Notes: generated by a model from the sequence alone, not told the origin. A DNA stretch of 64,000 nt from Bolinopsis microptera (GCF_026151205.1 NC_087074.1:13311182-13375181); one strand, 5' to 3'; shown: positions 35,801 through 48,259, numbered from the stretch's first letter. Numbers and translations: made by a program.

Positions 35801-37098
35801 ATAGGTGAAGTGGTAAGTTTACATAGTATCATGATATTGTAGAGCTGGTTTTATCAGTTCTGATATTTAAATCAAATTCTTGAATATTCATTGCTTGGAC
35901 TCATGTAACATAGCAAATTGATAACAAAGCAAATTGGTCAGGCCTGCATATTCCTACACCGATACATCAAGGAAAGCACCTTTGTTCGTTTTTACGAAGC
36001 CCAGGAGCAGGCAGTTAACTTGCAGTCAGTCACAGCCACCTCTTTCACACCACTCATCGTGAAAGATGACCAATCCGCTTGGTCTTCATTCAAAGGTTAG
36101 TCCAGTCTATCTAGTAATTGGTTCTAAGAAATCAGTATCTAAATATACACTTGTATATTATGTAATATGCAAGTTCCCGAATTTTAATCCCTGAAAATGC
36201 CCGACTACAGAGGGAATGAGGCTGAGGATGACAGTGAGCAGGAAGATCTGGAAGCTAATGATAGGAATACTGAACGTCTACCTGGTCACTAATCTCCTGT
36301 ACCCGGGTGTAGCTAGTATTATCAAGACTTCCTGGCCTAACGGATGGTTATCTGTCGCACTTGTCTTCGCTTTCAATGCCTGGGACTTCGGGGGCACGGT
36401 GAGAGAATCTTATTTAATTGTGCTTATTGAACTTACATTTTAGTGTTATAAATCAGTGAACGTGCCTCATAAAACATAGTTGTTGGCATGTCAACCACTT
36501 ATCATAACATCCCAATATCCCCCAGATAGCAACAGGTTTATCCTACAAGATGCCGGACAATATCCTCCTCCTGACAGGAGCTCTGAGATGGCTCCTGGTT
36601 CCTGTCCTGCTCATGTGCGTCCTCCCTGCAAACCCCATAATCCCCGGGGAGGGGGTCCCTATAATAGTCATGTCCGTTCTGGGGTTTACTACGGGTTACA
36701 TGGGATCCACTCCCATGTGTGCGGCTAGCAGCCAGGTGGACCTTGAGGAGCGGGAAATGGCAGGTGGGTCGTGTGGTGATTATACTGTAATAATAAAATA
36801 TAATGATATCATTATTATAATTATTAAAATTATTATAGTGTCTGAGTTACTGTCTGAGTTTATGTCGTTCATAGATAAACACAGTAACAGGAGATATATT
36901 CGTGATGCAGAAATTGTGTTTAGAATAATATCTAAAACTTAAAGTGGAAACTGGTAGATATCTACACGACTAATATTTAACTAACACGTGACACTTCTTG
37001 CAGGGAATCTGATGACAATGTGCATGTTATTGGGACTGACTCTTGGCTCCACATCTGCCATGGTGCTGAACACAATTCTTGGAATCGATAATGTGTAA
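32838..37098 (+). CDS. Equilibrative nucleoside transporter, SLC29 family
   Basis: Core exons: 34564-34743, 34904-35066, 35269-35417, 35628-35812, 35942-36095, 36211-36398, 36526-36763 and 37004-37098 (stop TAA). Each border is GT..AG and keeps phase. A 5' exon 32838-32994 (MTNMIVFNKVDVIF...) has a good donor and fitting phase, and would give 502 residues; without it a Met in the next exon gives about 420. Family marks are PKDRYNFYF before TM1, SYYGYSGMLPSKYTRAVM..GEAFSG in the TM4-5 region, SINRIITK, and the late FTTGYMGSTPMCAA. Members move nucleosides down their gradient across plasma or organelle membranes through about 11 helices. The large loop (QEQAVNLQS...KDDQSAW) sits between TM6 and TM7 as expected. 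The 5' exon is the least certain part. Confidence 0.88.
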
Positions 37099-37725
37099 CT
37101 GACTGATCAAGCCCATCAAGGGGGGTGACCCCCCCCCCCCCCATCAAGACACAAAACTCATTTTGAAATATTCTCCCGGGCACTTGGATTAAAATTCCGA
37201 TTCATGAACTAGATTATATTGTGTGAATTATTGGGTGTTTCTATAATATTACAATCCTACGACTTATTAAGCTGATTTTCATTTATACTGATACGAGATT
37301 AATCCCACACGTAACACGTATAAATAAGGAGCATGTCACATTTAATCGTAATTCAAATTATTAAGGATAACTAGACATACACATTAAATGAGGTGGTAAC
37401 TACGGAGTAAGTAAGATATCCTAAACTATCCTATACTACGCCAATCGATTAAGATCTTTGATATATTACGTAATTGTAAGCAAGGTCCTTAAACGCAATT
37501 GTATCATTGTGAACGATCCCTTATATTCCCTATTATGATACTCCCATCTCAATACATTAATTACCATTACAGACCCCACCTCAATACATTAATTATCATG
37601 ATTTTCCACTTAATTATCTCCAAAAGGTAGTACGCCATCAAATTCATATAATGGACCATAAAATGAAAATAAAATACAGTGGTGAAATAGTTGCAAAAAT
37701 CAAAAGTACTGCCTATTGGCTTAAA
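37099..37725. other. 3' flank of SLC29 with a G/C homopolymer pair
   Basis: About 20 bases after the stop codon there is GGGGGGTGA followed by 14 C (37129-37142). The rest is AT-rich with no gene. Confidence 0.5.
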
Positions 37726-38365
37726 TTGGCCCCACAAGTAGGAAGTAAAATAAGGACCTCTGTTCAAACCAAAATAGATTCAAAATAGTCAGACAACTCA
37801 AAATAATAACAAAATCTGATTGGCAGTCACGCTGCACGTGACTGCCCGCACGTGACTGTGCGCGTCCAATGGACGTAATGAAGGAAATTTGTTATGGTTA
37901 TCGCAGGAGAGATCACGTTTAGAGTGCGTCTCTCTGATTAGCCCACGTCACTGCACACGTGACTGTGCAGAGCCAATAGGGTGCTATGTAACTTGTGTAA
38001 GGTGTGTACGCTAGGTGCGTGTAAGGGACATCTAATTTACTATTAAACACAGCTGGCCGGCAGAGAATTGAAAATATAAGGATTTTTTATGGATGAAAAT
38101 CGAAGCGAAAACCTTGTAACCCTATGTTTTCGAGTACGCTGAACAAGATTAATCAGGTTATAATTATCATACTCAAGGGCAAATTGCTTTAAAATGTACT
38201 TGAATGTCATAGATGCTATTATACGCTTTAACCGGCTTATCGAGTGGCACCAGTCTCTCTCGCCACTATAGTTCTCAGCTTAATTATTATCGGGCTCGTG
38301 AAGGAAAGATCTCGAGCTCAGAAGACGAATACCCTTTTCCCAAATATTTGCTAACATTAACGAAT

Positions 38366-40011
38366 ATTTGGGATTAAGGAACTGTCTCACTAGACTTGAG
38401 ATTTTAAACTGTCTCAAAATATTGAAGAACCACAAAAGTGCTGGGATTGACGAAATCTCTAATGAGCAGTTAAAGTATGGGGCAAGTGGTCTTGTGGATA
38501 GGATGGAGAAATTGTTCTCAAAAGTTTGGAATTCAGAAGCAGTGCCTGACGACTGGTTGAAAGGCATCGTGATAATTGTACCAAAGAAGGGTGATACCTC
38601 TCATTGCTCCTATAATAGGGGGATCACTCTAAGATCTACAGCATCTAAACTGTATCAAATCATTATATTACAATTTACAACGCATGAGTGACGGTTTAGA
38701 AAGTTTGCTACGAGACAATCAGTGTGGGTTTAGAAAGAAAATATCATGCATTGATCAGATTTATTCACTCCGCACTATTATACATAACTGCATTGAATAT
38801 AATCTCCCCTTGTATGTAAATTTTGTGGACTTCAAGGCAGCTTTTGATTCTATCGACAGGAATTATATTTGGAAAGCTTTCATTTTGGCCTGCCATGTAA
38901 ATACATTCGAATAATACAGGCATTCTTTAATGGAACTGTCAGTGCTGTTAGACACAATGGTGAACTATGAGAATGGTTTGAAGTAAGTTTAGGCAGTGGC
39001 CAAGGAGACATTCAGGGTCCCCCACTTTTTAATGTCTGCCTCAATGTGGCTGCTGAGAGAACAGAAAGCAACAAAGTGGTGTCCCACGGAGCGGTTCTTC
39101 AAAGATCTATCAGTCCGCTTGTTGATGATATCACTGTGTTAGATACAGACTATGCAGATGACATGGCTGCACTGGATAACAGCGAGGAAGGTCTTCAAGA
39201 AACAACTGACCTTTTGTATATGTATGGTGCCCAGGGAGGTATCAGATTCAATGGTAAAAAAGACTGAGGCTATGGTCATTGGTAAAGCAACCTCTCAACG
39301 GCCATACACGAAAGAAGCCACAGTGAACATCACTGTTGAAGACACGCCAGTGCAGCAAGTTAGTGATTTTACGTACTTAGGTACAATTATCTCCAGCGAC
39401 GGTACTATCGACCATGAGCTGTCAGCTAGGATTCAGAAAGCTTCCGGAGCCTTCAATCAACTGAGTAATATATGGAAAAACCGCACCATCCAGTCTTATA
39501 CAAAGATCAGGATTTATAAGGCAGCGGTTTTGACAATATTGTTATATGGTAGTGAGGTTTGGAACACAACCAAAAAGCAGCTACATCGCTTTGAGGTGTT
39601 CCATCAGCGTTGCTTGAGGAGAATACTTAGGATAAGATGGCTCGATCGGGTTAGAAACACTGAAGTGCTGGAGCGTGCAAAGATAAATCCAGTAGAGACG
39701 TTCATAGGAGCAAACCGCCTGCGGTGGTTTGGCCATGTCACCAGAATGCCAGACACTAGGCTTCCTAAGTACCTGCTTAACTGGACCCCTGCGCATGGGA
39801 GAAGATCTAGGGGCCGTCCAAGAAAGAACTGGAGGAAATGTTTGCTGGAAGATGCTGCAGCGTTTACAGGAAACACAGACATAGACCTAAAAGGAGCGAG
39901 CGAGATGGCTAGTGACCGAAAACTTTGGAGGGAGATGATACGTCACAAACGGGAGTTCATTGGTGCAGGCCACTCGAATGATTGAGGAGACCTAATCAAG
40001 TACAAGTAAGT
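38366..40011 (+). mobile_element. 5'-truncated non-LTR retrotransposon, broken reverse transcriptase
   Basis: Reading across several frames shows reverse-transcriptase blocks in order: KSAGIDEISNEQLKYG, VPDDWLKGIVIIVPKKGDTS, NQCGFRK, FVDFKAAFDSIDRNYIW (catalytic Asp motif A), DTDYADDMAALD (motif C, YADD intact), FTYLGTIISSDGT and a C-terminal RWFGHVTRMPD..RGRPRKNW tail. Frame changes near 38690, 38914-39046 and 39255 make it non-functional. The 10-bp direct repeat ATTAACGAAT at 38356-38365 and 40012-40021 is its target-site duplication. Confidence 0.9.
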
Positions 40012-40157
40012 ATTAACGAATACGTATATTAACCAACCTGGATCGGAGGGGGATATTTAAAACATATAAGTGATACGAAAGATTGTATTAGCAGGAGTTT
40101 TCAAAATACTTGTATAAATCGTTTTCAACTGGGGATGATGTTGTGAAGGGTGATTAT

Positions 40158-40971
40158 CAGTGGTCGACCGGGATCGAAATTTAGTCCCGGCCGGGATGAC
40201 CTTCATCCCGGCCGGGACCGGGATTTTTCCAATATTTCTCAATCTCAGTTAAAATGAAACAGTGTTATATGTTAAATAAAATCTTCCAGAACAAACTGAG
40301 GTATGTCAAGTTAAAATTGACAGTAAGTAGTAGTAACTACTCTATCTCTCTCTAATCTCTATCTCTCTCTATCTTTCTCTATCTCTCTATCTATCTCTCT
40401 CTATCTCTCTCTATCTCTATCTCTCTCTCTATCTCTCTCTTTATCTCTGAGATAGAGAGCGCGAAATCAATGTGGACATAGTTATTTCATCAGATGAAAA
40501 AGCTGATGAGGGCGAGGCCCCTGACTCTTGAGTATTTCTAAGTTTGTTCGGACTTCAGCTTTCTTTTAACATTTTGTAATTTGTTACTCATGAAGTGAAC
40601 AGTTGAACATATAATTAATTTTGAACATTAGTAAATTTTGTTTGACTTGAAATTTGCCAACTACCATTGATCAAAATTCATAGAATTTTGATCATGTAAC
40701 ATGAACATTTCACATAAGACTTGAAAGTTGAATTTTCAATAAACTTTTGGCAACGAGAAAGTGAAATGATCTAACTATTAAGAAGCACTGTAGAGCACTG
40801 TTGTAGTTAAACTTTTCGGAAAATGTTCACAGGTTCGTGAAATTCGGGCTCAAATATACGCTCAAAAACCGACTTTATTTTGGAAAAATCCCGGCTAAAA
40901 TCCCGGCTAAAAACAAAATCCCGGCCGGGACCGGGACCGGGACAAAATCGCCAAATCCCGGTCGAGCTCTG
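40158..40971. mobile_element. 814-bp non-autonomous hAT element
   Basis: It is flanked by the 8-bp duplication GTGATTAT (40150-40157 and 40972-40979). The inverted ends CAGTGGTCGACCGGGAT and CAGAGCTCGACCGGGAT have the CAG start typical of hAT. CCCGGCCGGGACCGGGA words fill both subterminal regions. A TCTCTATC microsatellite lies at about 40340-40450. Confidence 0.9.
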
Positions 40972-41241
40972 GTGATTATATATGATGTAGTGGTGTCAAT
41001 GATGAGTGGTGTGTGACGTGAAAGGGTGGAGTGGTGAGGGTGGAAAAAGTGTTCAGATTACATTACAATAACATTAAAAAACTAGGCTTGTGAGATAGAT
41101 GAAAAGGAAATGCCAGATGGCCTGGTCTTGAGGGATGAAGCGATCTTGGGAAGGATGGGGTCCCATAGTGAGCTACATTTAGGGGCACGATCAGTACGGT
41201 TCATGGAGGGTTGTCTTATCTGCAGATAGCAGCATGTTCTG

Positions 41242-42740
41242 TCAGGTCAAGTTGAGATCGTGCATGGTGAGTGATTTAAGGACTTCTATGTTGTTCCAGG
41301 AGATGGAATGTCCAGTGGTTAGGGCATGATGGGCGGGGGCGGATTTGATCCTGTCTGTGGTTTCGTCGAAGGCATTGTTGAGTCTGTAGCATCTTTCGTG
41401 TTCTTTCATTCGTTGGATGAGGGGTCTGTAGGTCTGTCCAGTGTACTTGGAGGGACATTGTGAGCAGGATATCTCGTAGATGGTGTTGGGGGTGAGTTGA
41501 GTGGGGGGTGTGGTCTTCGTCTTGGTGAGAAGGTTGCGGAGAGTAGTGGCTGATGAGTGGGTCACTTTGATGTCGTGTTGTCCGAGTATCTTGGAGATGG
41601 GTTTGGAGAGTGAGGGATGGAAAGGAAGGGAAACGCTGATTGCGTGATCTCTGGTCTGTCGGTAGAATGAGGCTAGGGATTGATGTCGGGGAGGGTTGGT
41701 GAACTTGCGGTGAACTTCGTCCTTGATGGTGGTGATGCAGAGGGGTGGGAAGCCGTTCTGAAGGCAAACGTGTCTGACAGTCTTTAGTTCGTCTTCGAGG
41801 TGTCGAGGTGAACAGATGTTGTAAGCTCTTCTGGTGAGGGATCGGATGACGGCGTTCTTCGAGGAGTTTGTGGTGCAGGATGAATACTTGGTGTAGAGGT
41901 TGGTGTGGGTGGGTTTTCTGTAGACTGAGGTGGAATTGTCAGGGTGAATGAGGACGTCGAGGAAAGGTATGGTTCCATCAGATGAAGGGTGTTCTTGAGT
42001 GAATTTGAGGTCTTCGGTGAGCGAGTTGAGGAAAGTGAGGAAGGATTCTGCGTGCTGTTTGTCTCTGAAGGATCCGTGGCCATCGTCAACGAAGTGGGCG
42101 TAGGTATGAGGAGGGTCGGGACATGAGGAGAGGGCTAAGGATTCTATTTCTGCGAGACGTATTTCAGCTAGTTCTACGATGAGGGGGGAGCCCATGGTGC
42201 CACCTTCGTCTTAGGAGTAAAAGGAGCCGTTGAATTCTAGGTAGGAGTTGTCGAGGCAAAAGTTGATGAGCGATTCTATGGTGGTGGTGGTGAGGTTGGA
42301 GGGGAGGAGAGTGGGTTTTTGTTCGTAGGATGTGATGACTGTTTTAAGGGCCAGGCGCATGTAACAGGAGGTGTAGAGGCTCTTAACGTCTAGAGAGGAG
42401 TGATAGGAGTATGAGGGGTTGAGGGAGGAGTCGAATCGGTGCTTGAAGTCTGAGGAGTCTTTAAGGCGTTCTGAGCTAGGGGTTTGAGGACTGTGGCAAG
42501 GACTTTGTGGAGCGCTTGAAGGGGAGTGTTGTAAAAACTAACTACGGGACGGATGGGTGCGCCAGGTTTATGGATCTTGGGTTGTCCGTAGAGTTGAGGC
42601 CATCTAGGGTGAAGGTTCTGCATCTTGTTGAGTTGGTCTGTGGTGATTTTTTTTGTGACGGATTGTGTGGGGTCTTTGTTCAAAAGGGTGTAGCTACCTG
42701 CCCCTATCAAGATTCTAAAAAAAGTGCGATGAGATTGAAT
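41242..42740 (-). mobile_element. Penelope-like retroelement fragment with GIY-YIG endonuclease
   Basis: The upstream part shows YGQPKIHKPGAPIRPVVSF, a reverse-transcriptase block. After a frame change comes LEFNGSFYS, a stop, then DEGGTMGSPL, HFVDDGHGSF (catalytic VDD) and VYRKPTHTNLYTKYSS. The C-terminal part has TIYEISCSQCPSKYTGQTYR..RMKEH, the GIY-YIG nuclease signature of Penelope elements. One in-frame stop and at least one frameshift make it inactive. A 22-base C run lies just beyond its upstream end (42803-42824). Confidence 0.9.
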
Positions 42741-43305
42741 TTTGAGACTAAAAGTGCGATTTTCACGTGTCACGTGCAGTGGCGAAATGTACTCCCCACC
42801 AACCCCCCCCCCCCCCCCCCCCCCAGCCTGCAAGATTTCTTGCCCCACAAATTATTTTCTATTTAAAAAGATTTCGCGAGTCCCTCTGTAAGCGAAATTG
42901 TAAGTAAGTTGCTTTATGTCGCTCGATGTTTATTTCTCAGAATTGTAAGTATGTCGCTGTTATTGGATCCATAAATAACGAAAAATTTACGTGCGTATTT
43001 TTATGAATTATATTATGTTACATATTGTAAACGTGGTAAGCCTCTCGTAGCACGATGGTTCCCAGTGACATAAATTTAAAAAGGGACTAGGAATCCAGTC
43101 TGGAAAGAAAAAACGGCTACCATATATTTTTAAAACGACTACCATAAATTTTTCGGCCGCTCCGCGGCCGGATAACAATTTCATTTCACTTTGCTAATTA
43201 TATGCTAATTATATTACAGAGGTTTAGTTATTCATTAGTATAGTTATTAGTTCATTAGTATAGTTATTCATAATTGCCAAAAGAGTGGAAAAAATTATCC
43301 TTTCC

Positions 43306-43361
43306 GGGACTCAAACTCGCAATCTGCTAATCTAGAAACGATGGATTAACCAACTAGGCCA
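43306..43361 (-). mobile_element. tRNA-derived SINE fragment
   Basis: On the minus strand a box A (TGGCCTAGTTGG, 43361-43350) is followed at tRNA-like distance by a box B-like GAGTTTGAGTCCC (43318-43306). The presumed acceptor stem does not pair, so it is not a working tRNA. The outer borders are unknown. Confidence 0.6.
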
Positions 43362-44593
43362 CGATTCCATATGTACCGATGTAATATTTACATATATATC
43401 TTCGCGCGTTCCTGCAACTTCAGGTAGTACTATACTAGAATTTAGAATGGAATCATGTGATAAGGATCCAGAGTTAATTACCTGCTAGGATTAATAAGTC
43501 AGTTCTCCAGTTGAAGAGACCCTTTCTCAAACTTTTAATGAAGAAATATTCACTATGCCTATGGCAGTATCAAGTATATTCTGAGAAAGATGGAGTAGGC
43601 TGTAGCCAGGAATAGTACCTCCTTTAATGGTAACCATGGTAACTATAGTAACCACCGTGAATCTTGATCTTATAACAACTAGTATCCTTTAAGACTTAAA
43701 CAGTACAGTGAATAAACACGCTGAAAAGCGATGAAAATGCAAGCGCGCGACCAAATATGTAGTGCTGAAAGAGAGTGCCGAAATCTCCCGGAGAATCTCA
43801 CGATATCGTGAGCCTAGCTATGAGATTTAAACGAAACTCGCAAAAATCTGGCAAAAATCTCGCGCGCGTTACGTCGAAGTTTTCACGCTATAAACAAGTG
43901 ATAAAATACACGTTAACTTTAAGAGTATAAAATACATGTTAAGTTCCTAATTCCCTCAACTTTTAAGTTAAACTTTTTCTGTTTCCTCATTTATTTACAA
44001 ATTTTGTGCGATGAGTCTGGCTCGCAATCTCGCATAAATCTTGACCTGGGGCTACCTGAGGTCAAGTGTTCATTAACTTTATTTATGTATTGTTCGTGGG
44101 TTAACACCACAGTGGCGTTGCCCTTATCGGCTGGGAGAAATTTTAATTCAGATTCCTTAGATTTTTATGATTTTATGTTTTGCTACTGACTTCCAGCATT
44201 AGATGCAAACGAAGACCGGTATTCAATTATCAAAAATGTATCCACTTATATCCAAGGAAACATATACATCATACATGAACGCCTAAATTATAAAAAACTT
44301 AACTTAAAGGTTTTTGTCAAACTGCTATATGATTAGATTGTTACAAACGAACAGGAATTTCTCTTGTATAAACGGCAAACCCACCTATTACTCTCATAGT
44401 TTCCATTCTGTAATGAAAGTGTGGTCCCTATGGAGTTGGTATGATGCAGGATAGACGCTCCTTACACACACGGCACTGCATTGGCTTTGCACAGTCACGT
44501 TTGCAGTGATGTGCGCTAACAGGAGCGTCAACCAATCTGTAAGTAGCCCTAACACAGTCATATGATAATAATTAGTTCATCATAAAACCTCTA

Positions 44594-45853
44594 CGGGTAA
44601 ATGCCTCACAGAATGGCTAGCCTCACAGAATGGCCAAATTTGTAAATGTTTTTGTAACTAATTTTTTATATAAGACTGGTCGGTTTTGTGGATACCATAT
44701 GAAACAAAAGTCTTCTGGCAACACTTCCTGTGGTGAAATCATTAACTAGGACCACATTTTCTGGCATAAATATGACTGTTTATGTAGAAATTTTGAGCAC
44801 TGAAAATTTGTTTTCAAATTTTTGAACTAAGTTTACATTTTGGTGAGAACTTCTGGCACCAGTATGACAGAAGATGTTTAAAGAATAGTATTCATCAAAC
44901 AAAACGAACATTGTTCAATATAGGAAGAAAAAAATGCTAAAATGGCTACACGCCTCACAAAATGGCCAAAATATGCCTCACAAAATTTGTTTTCAAATTT
45001 TTGAACTAATTTTGCATTTTGGTGAGAACTTCTGGCACCAGTATGACAGAAGATGTTTAAAGAATAGTATTCATCAAACAAAACGAACATTGTTCAATAT
45101 AGGAAGAAAAAAATGCTAAAATGGCTAAACGCCTCACAAAATGGCCAAAATATGCCTCACAAAATGGCCAAAATTTAAAACTCCTTTTATTCAATGAAAC
45201 AATAAGTCTAAAGTATTCACAAGCTATTTATCATACAATAACACCCCAGATGGAGTGTTTTTACAGCCGAATGAAGGTTATAAATCATGAAATCAGGGAA
45301 TATGAACAACACCACACAAAATGGCCATTTTTGGTGTAGGAAATTATGCCCTTTTTATTCAGTTCTAAGAAATTTCACCTATGTGGGGGTGTTAACAAGG
45401 CATATTAATACCAGCAGCATGCCTGAAACAAGCGCCAAAGGTTTTAGAAAAAAAGATTTTCTCGTTTTCATTTTTTTTTGGCCATTTTGTGAGGCATTTT
45501 TTCTTTTTTGTGAAATAATTTTTCACAGCTCAGTTTTTTCGTGAGTTTTAGGTTATTACCCCATTCCTTAATAGGTTTTCTAACAACGTGTGGTGATAGA
45601 AATTTAAAAAGTATCTCCATCAAAAAATTATAGAAATTCAGATTTGGCCATTCTGTGAGGCATGTTTTTTTGGAGGAAGATTTTCCGGCCAATTTTTCTC
45701 AAAGAAAAAATGGTTATGAGATTAAATCAACCCCCGGGAAGAAAAATATGAGTGTCAACTTAGCTTCTTATGAGATAAAAACTGGAATAAAGTGTGTTTT
45801 GTGATTTTGAGAGACCTTCCTTTTTATTGGCCATTCTGTGAGGCATATACCCG
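44594..45853. mobile_element. 1.26-kb TA-flanked element with CCTCACAAAATGGCC repeats
   Basis: It is bordered by TA on each side. The inverted ends read CGGGTAAATGCCTCACAGAA and its mirror, with one or two changes. The word CCTCACA(A/G)AATGGCC recurs through the interior in both orientations, and a unit of about 180 bp (44810 onward) is duplicated at 44990. No transposase is seen. Confidence 0.8.
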
Positions 45854-46192
45854 TATGAATAAAACTGCGGACTAGAAATACCGCTTATACTGCTTATACT
45901 ATAGAAGTCCCGATACAATCTTTGGTAGTCCTTTTTGATATTGGTTAATATACGTATTCGTTAATGTTAGCAAATAATTGGGAAAAGGATTTTCGTCCTC
46001 TGAACTCGAGATCTTTCCTTCACGAGCCCGATAATAATTAAGCTGAGAACTATATTGGCGAGAGAGACTGGTGCCACTCGATAAGCCGGTTAAAGCGTAT
46101 AATAGCATCTATGACATTCAAGTACATTTTAAAGCAATTTGCCCTTGAGTATGATAATTATAACCAGTTTAATCTTGTTGGGGGGTTGCAAC

Positions 46193-46250
46193 GACCATTA
46201 ATGACCATTAATGACCATTAATGACCATTAATGACCATTAATGACAATGT
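46193..46250. repeat. 10-bp tandem repeat
   Basis: GACCATTAAT is repeated about five times, and the mirrored ATTAATGGTCAT occurs at about 46275. It lies directly outside the inner element's right end. Confidence 0.85.
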
Positions 46251-47259
46251 CAGTTTTGTCAAAATTTCATCTACTGACATTAATGGTCATGTTTTTTTCG
46301 GCACTTCTTAGAGCGAAAAGGACGGACGCCTGCATCACTTAGACCCTACCTTGGCCTTAAGTTAACTAACTACAAGTATATCTTATTATTTTACATTTAC
46401 AATTAGAGATTCGAGAGAGAAAACTTAGAATAGAATCTTCCGTGGTTAGGCAGACCTTCCAGAATATCACTTGAGTGGATTCCAGAGTGAGTTAGGGATT
46501 ACATTTATTAAGTTCGAATGTAAAGAAGAACAAATTTTGCGGCCACAGGATTTAAACCAGATAACAGTTGGTGACTTATAGTTATCAATCTTACTATATA
46601 TAAAGCGAGACGATATATATGGATATATGGATCCGTGCCATTTTACTGACACCACGGCATCAACTTTAACCTTTTAACGCGACTTTCCGCAAAAACCGTA
46701 AAAGATATACAACTGAAACTTTTTTGACTGGGTCAAATGCTTTAATGGCCTTCAAATCAGCATGAAAAAATGAAAAATTGGCCAAGGAATAAGAATTTTA
46801 GTGCCCAAAATTTGGACTCCCAAGTGGTGTCAAAAACGCGAATTAAATAGGTAATAATTATTTTAGTCTCTCGAATCTTGACACCACTTTAGGGTTAGAC
46901 GGGTTCCTGCTAGTAATAATAATTCAAAGGGCAATTTAGGAGTATCAGATCGTATCAATAGTAAAATAACAATCAATAATAAAATAATAATAACACGGGT
47001 ATTAAAATTAAATACTTCGTTCCCGTTCTTATATCATATTATCAAGATTTATATTTTAGCCAAATCATTATGCTAGTCGATTATATAGTAATTACACAGT
47101 AGATGAACTTATTCAACTTTAGCACTTCATGAAATACATCGTCATCAGTCTGAATCGGACAACAAAAAAGCTGATCTCTTCCTAGGATTAGATAGAACAA
47201 TTCGTTTACAGTTCAATACTCTGCCTTCGGCAGTTTTGGGCAGTCTCCAAGAAGCTCGA

Positions 47260-47341
47260 CTGGTCCATGGACCAGTGGTCCATGGACCACTATAGGTGGT
47301 CCATGGACCACTTCACCAAGGTACAGTGGTCCATGGACCAC
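47260..47341. repeat. Four copies of a 16-bp palindrome
   Basis: GTGGTCCATGGACCAC is found at 47275-47290, 47296-47311 and 47326-47341. A variant, CTGGTCCATGGACCAG, is at 47260-47275. Each is self-complementary. Confidence 0.95.
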
Positions 47342-47367
47342 CATAAGTCAACTCATGAAGATTATAT

Positions 47368-47742
47368 CTAATTTTTGTTAGTATGAACGCCAGTTGCCGG
47401 GTCCACGAACTGGATCGAGTGGTTGACGGTGTGATGAGTGTAGCCAGCGGTAGTTAGGCTGTTATAGGCTCCCCACTCGTCAGTATAGACAACAGAACCA
47501 GGGAGGATCCAGCGTCTAATCAGAGGGAGTAGTGTGGATGCACCTCTGCTGTTGTTCGGACAGGGTAGTAGGAAACAGTTACCGTTGCTCCGATCTACAG
47601 CTCCAAGCACCTACTGCCCTTCTCTGTAAGCTCCTTTATTGTACTTGCGTTTTCCGAACTTGGCCTCATCCATCTCCACGACAACACCAGGTCCACCGAG
47701 AGGAGAGGGATTGGATACCCTTCGATTTCGATTTTCATCCAT
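47368..47742 (-). pseudogene. Merlin / IS1595-type DDE transposase remnant
   Basis: The minus strand reads VVVEMDEAKFGKRKYNKG, then YREGQ and a TAG stop (a Trp codon is expected there), then VLGAVDRSNGNCFLLP, GSVVYTDEWGAYNSL and THHTVNHSIQFVDP. These are the DDE blocks of Merlin and ISXO2-like transposases. The C-terminal end is cut after GVHTNKN. The start ATG lies inside the right inverted repeat. With an internal stop and a truncated end it is inactive. Confidence 0.88.
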
Positions 47743-48259
47743 AAAAAATCCTTATATTTTCAATTCTCTGCCGGCCAGCTGTGTTTAATAGTAAATTAGA
47801 TGTCCCTTACACGCACCTAGCGTACACACCTTACACAAGTTACATAGCACCCTATTGGCTCTGCACAGTCACGTGTGCAGTGACGTGGGCTAATCAGAGA
47901 GACGCACTCTAAACGTGATCTCTCCTGCGATAACCATAACAAATTTCCTTCATTACGTCCATTGGACGCGCACAGTCACGTGCGGGCAGTCACGTGCAGC
48001 GTGACTGCCAATCAGATTTTGTTATTATTTTGAGTTGTCTGACTATTTTGAATCTATTTTGATTTGAACAGAGGTCCTTATTTTACTTCCTACTTGTGGG
48101 GCCAAATTGTGACTCATCGGAGTTGAGACATTCGATACTTTAACTTGAACCTAGAAGCTGCTAGTGAGTAGTCCTCCAATACGAAGGGGTTCTTTCCCTT
48201 TCCTATGAATTTTGTATTCGTCATCCTGGTCTGTGTTTCATTTCGTTTGGTCTTCCTTC

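Larger units (their letters stand above)
38142..46179. mobile_element. Inner element with 236-bp inverted repeats
   Basis: 45944-46179 matches, inverted, 38142-38365 plus 40022-40036. The left arm is split by a LINE insertion. The ends read AACAAGATTAA. It sits just inside the outer inverted repeats. Its interior holds a hAT MITE, a Penelope fragment, a SINE and a TA-flanked element; no transposase of its own is seen. Confidence 0.75.
37726..48107. mobile_element. 10.4-kb composite region bounded by 380-bp inverted repeats
   Basis: 37726-38105 is a near-identical inverted copy of 47723-48107 (starting ggccccacaagtagg, ending atggatgaaaatcg). The right arm leads into a dead Merlin/IS1595-type transposase. 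Between the arms sits an 8-kb inner element and several later insertions. No clear target-site duplication flanks the whole, so this could be one Merlin element swollen by insertions, or two inverted fragments. Confidence 0.75.

Noticed and set aside
41276-42089. Thr/Pro/His-rich open frames overlapping the Penelope fragment
   Set aside because: They are shadow frames of the reverse-transcriptase and GIY-YIG reading, which alone shows conserved motifs.
43306-43375. Functional tRNA gene
   Set aside because: Box A and a box B-like site are present, but the acceptor and T stems do not pair; a SINE remnant fits better.
37726-48107. A giant virus-like or Maverick/Polinton element
   Set aside because: Long inverted repeats and a 10-kb size suggested it, but there is no DNA polymerase B, integrase, packaging ATPase or capsid frame; the contents are unrelated nested transposons.
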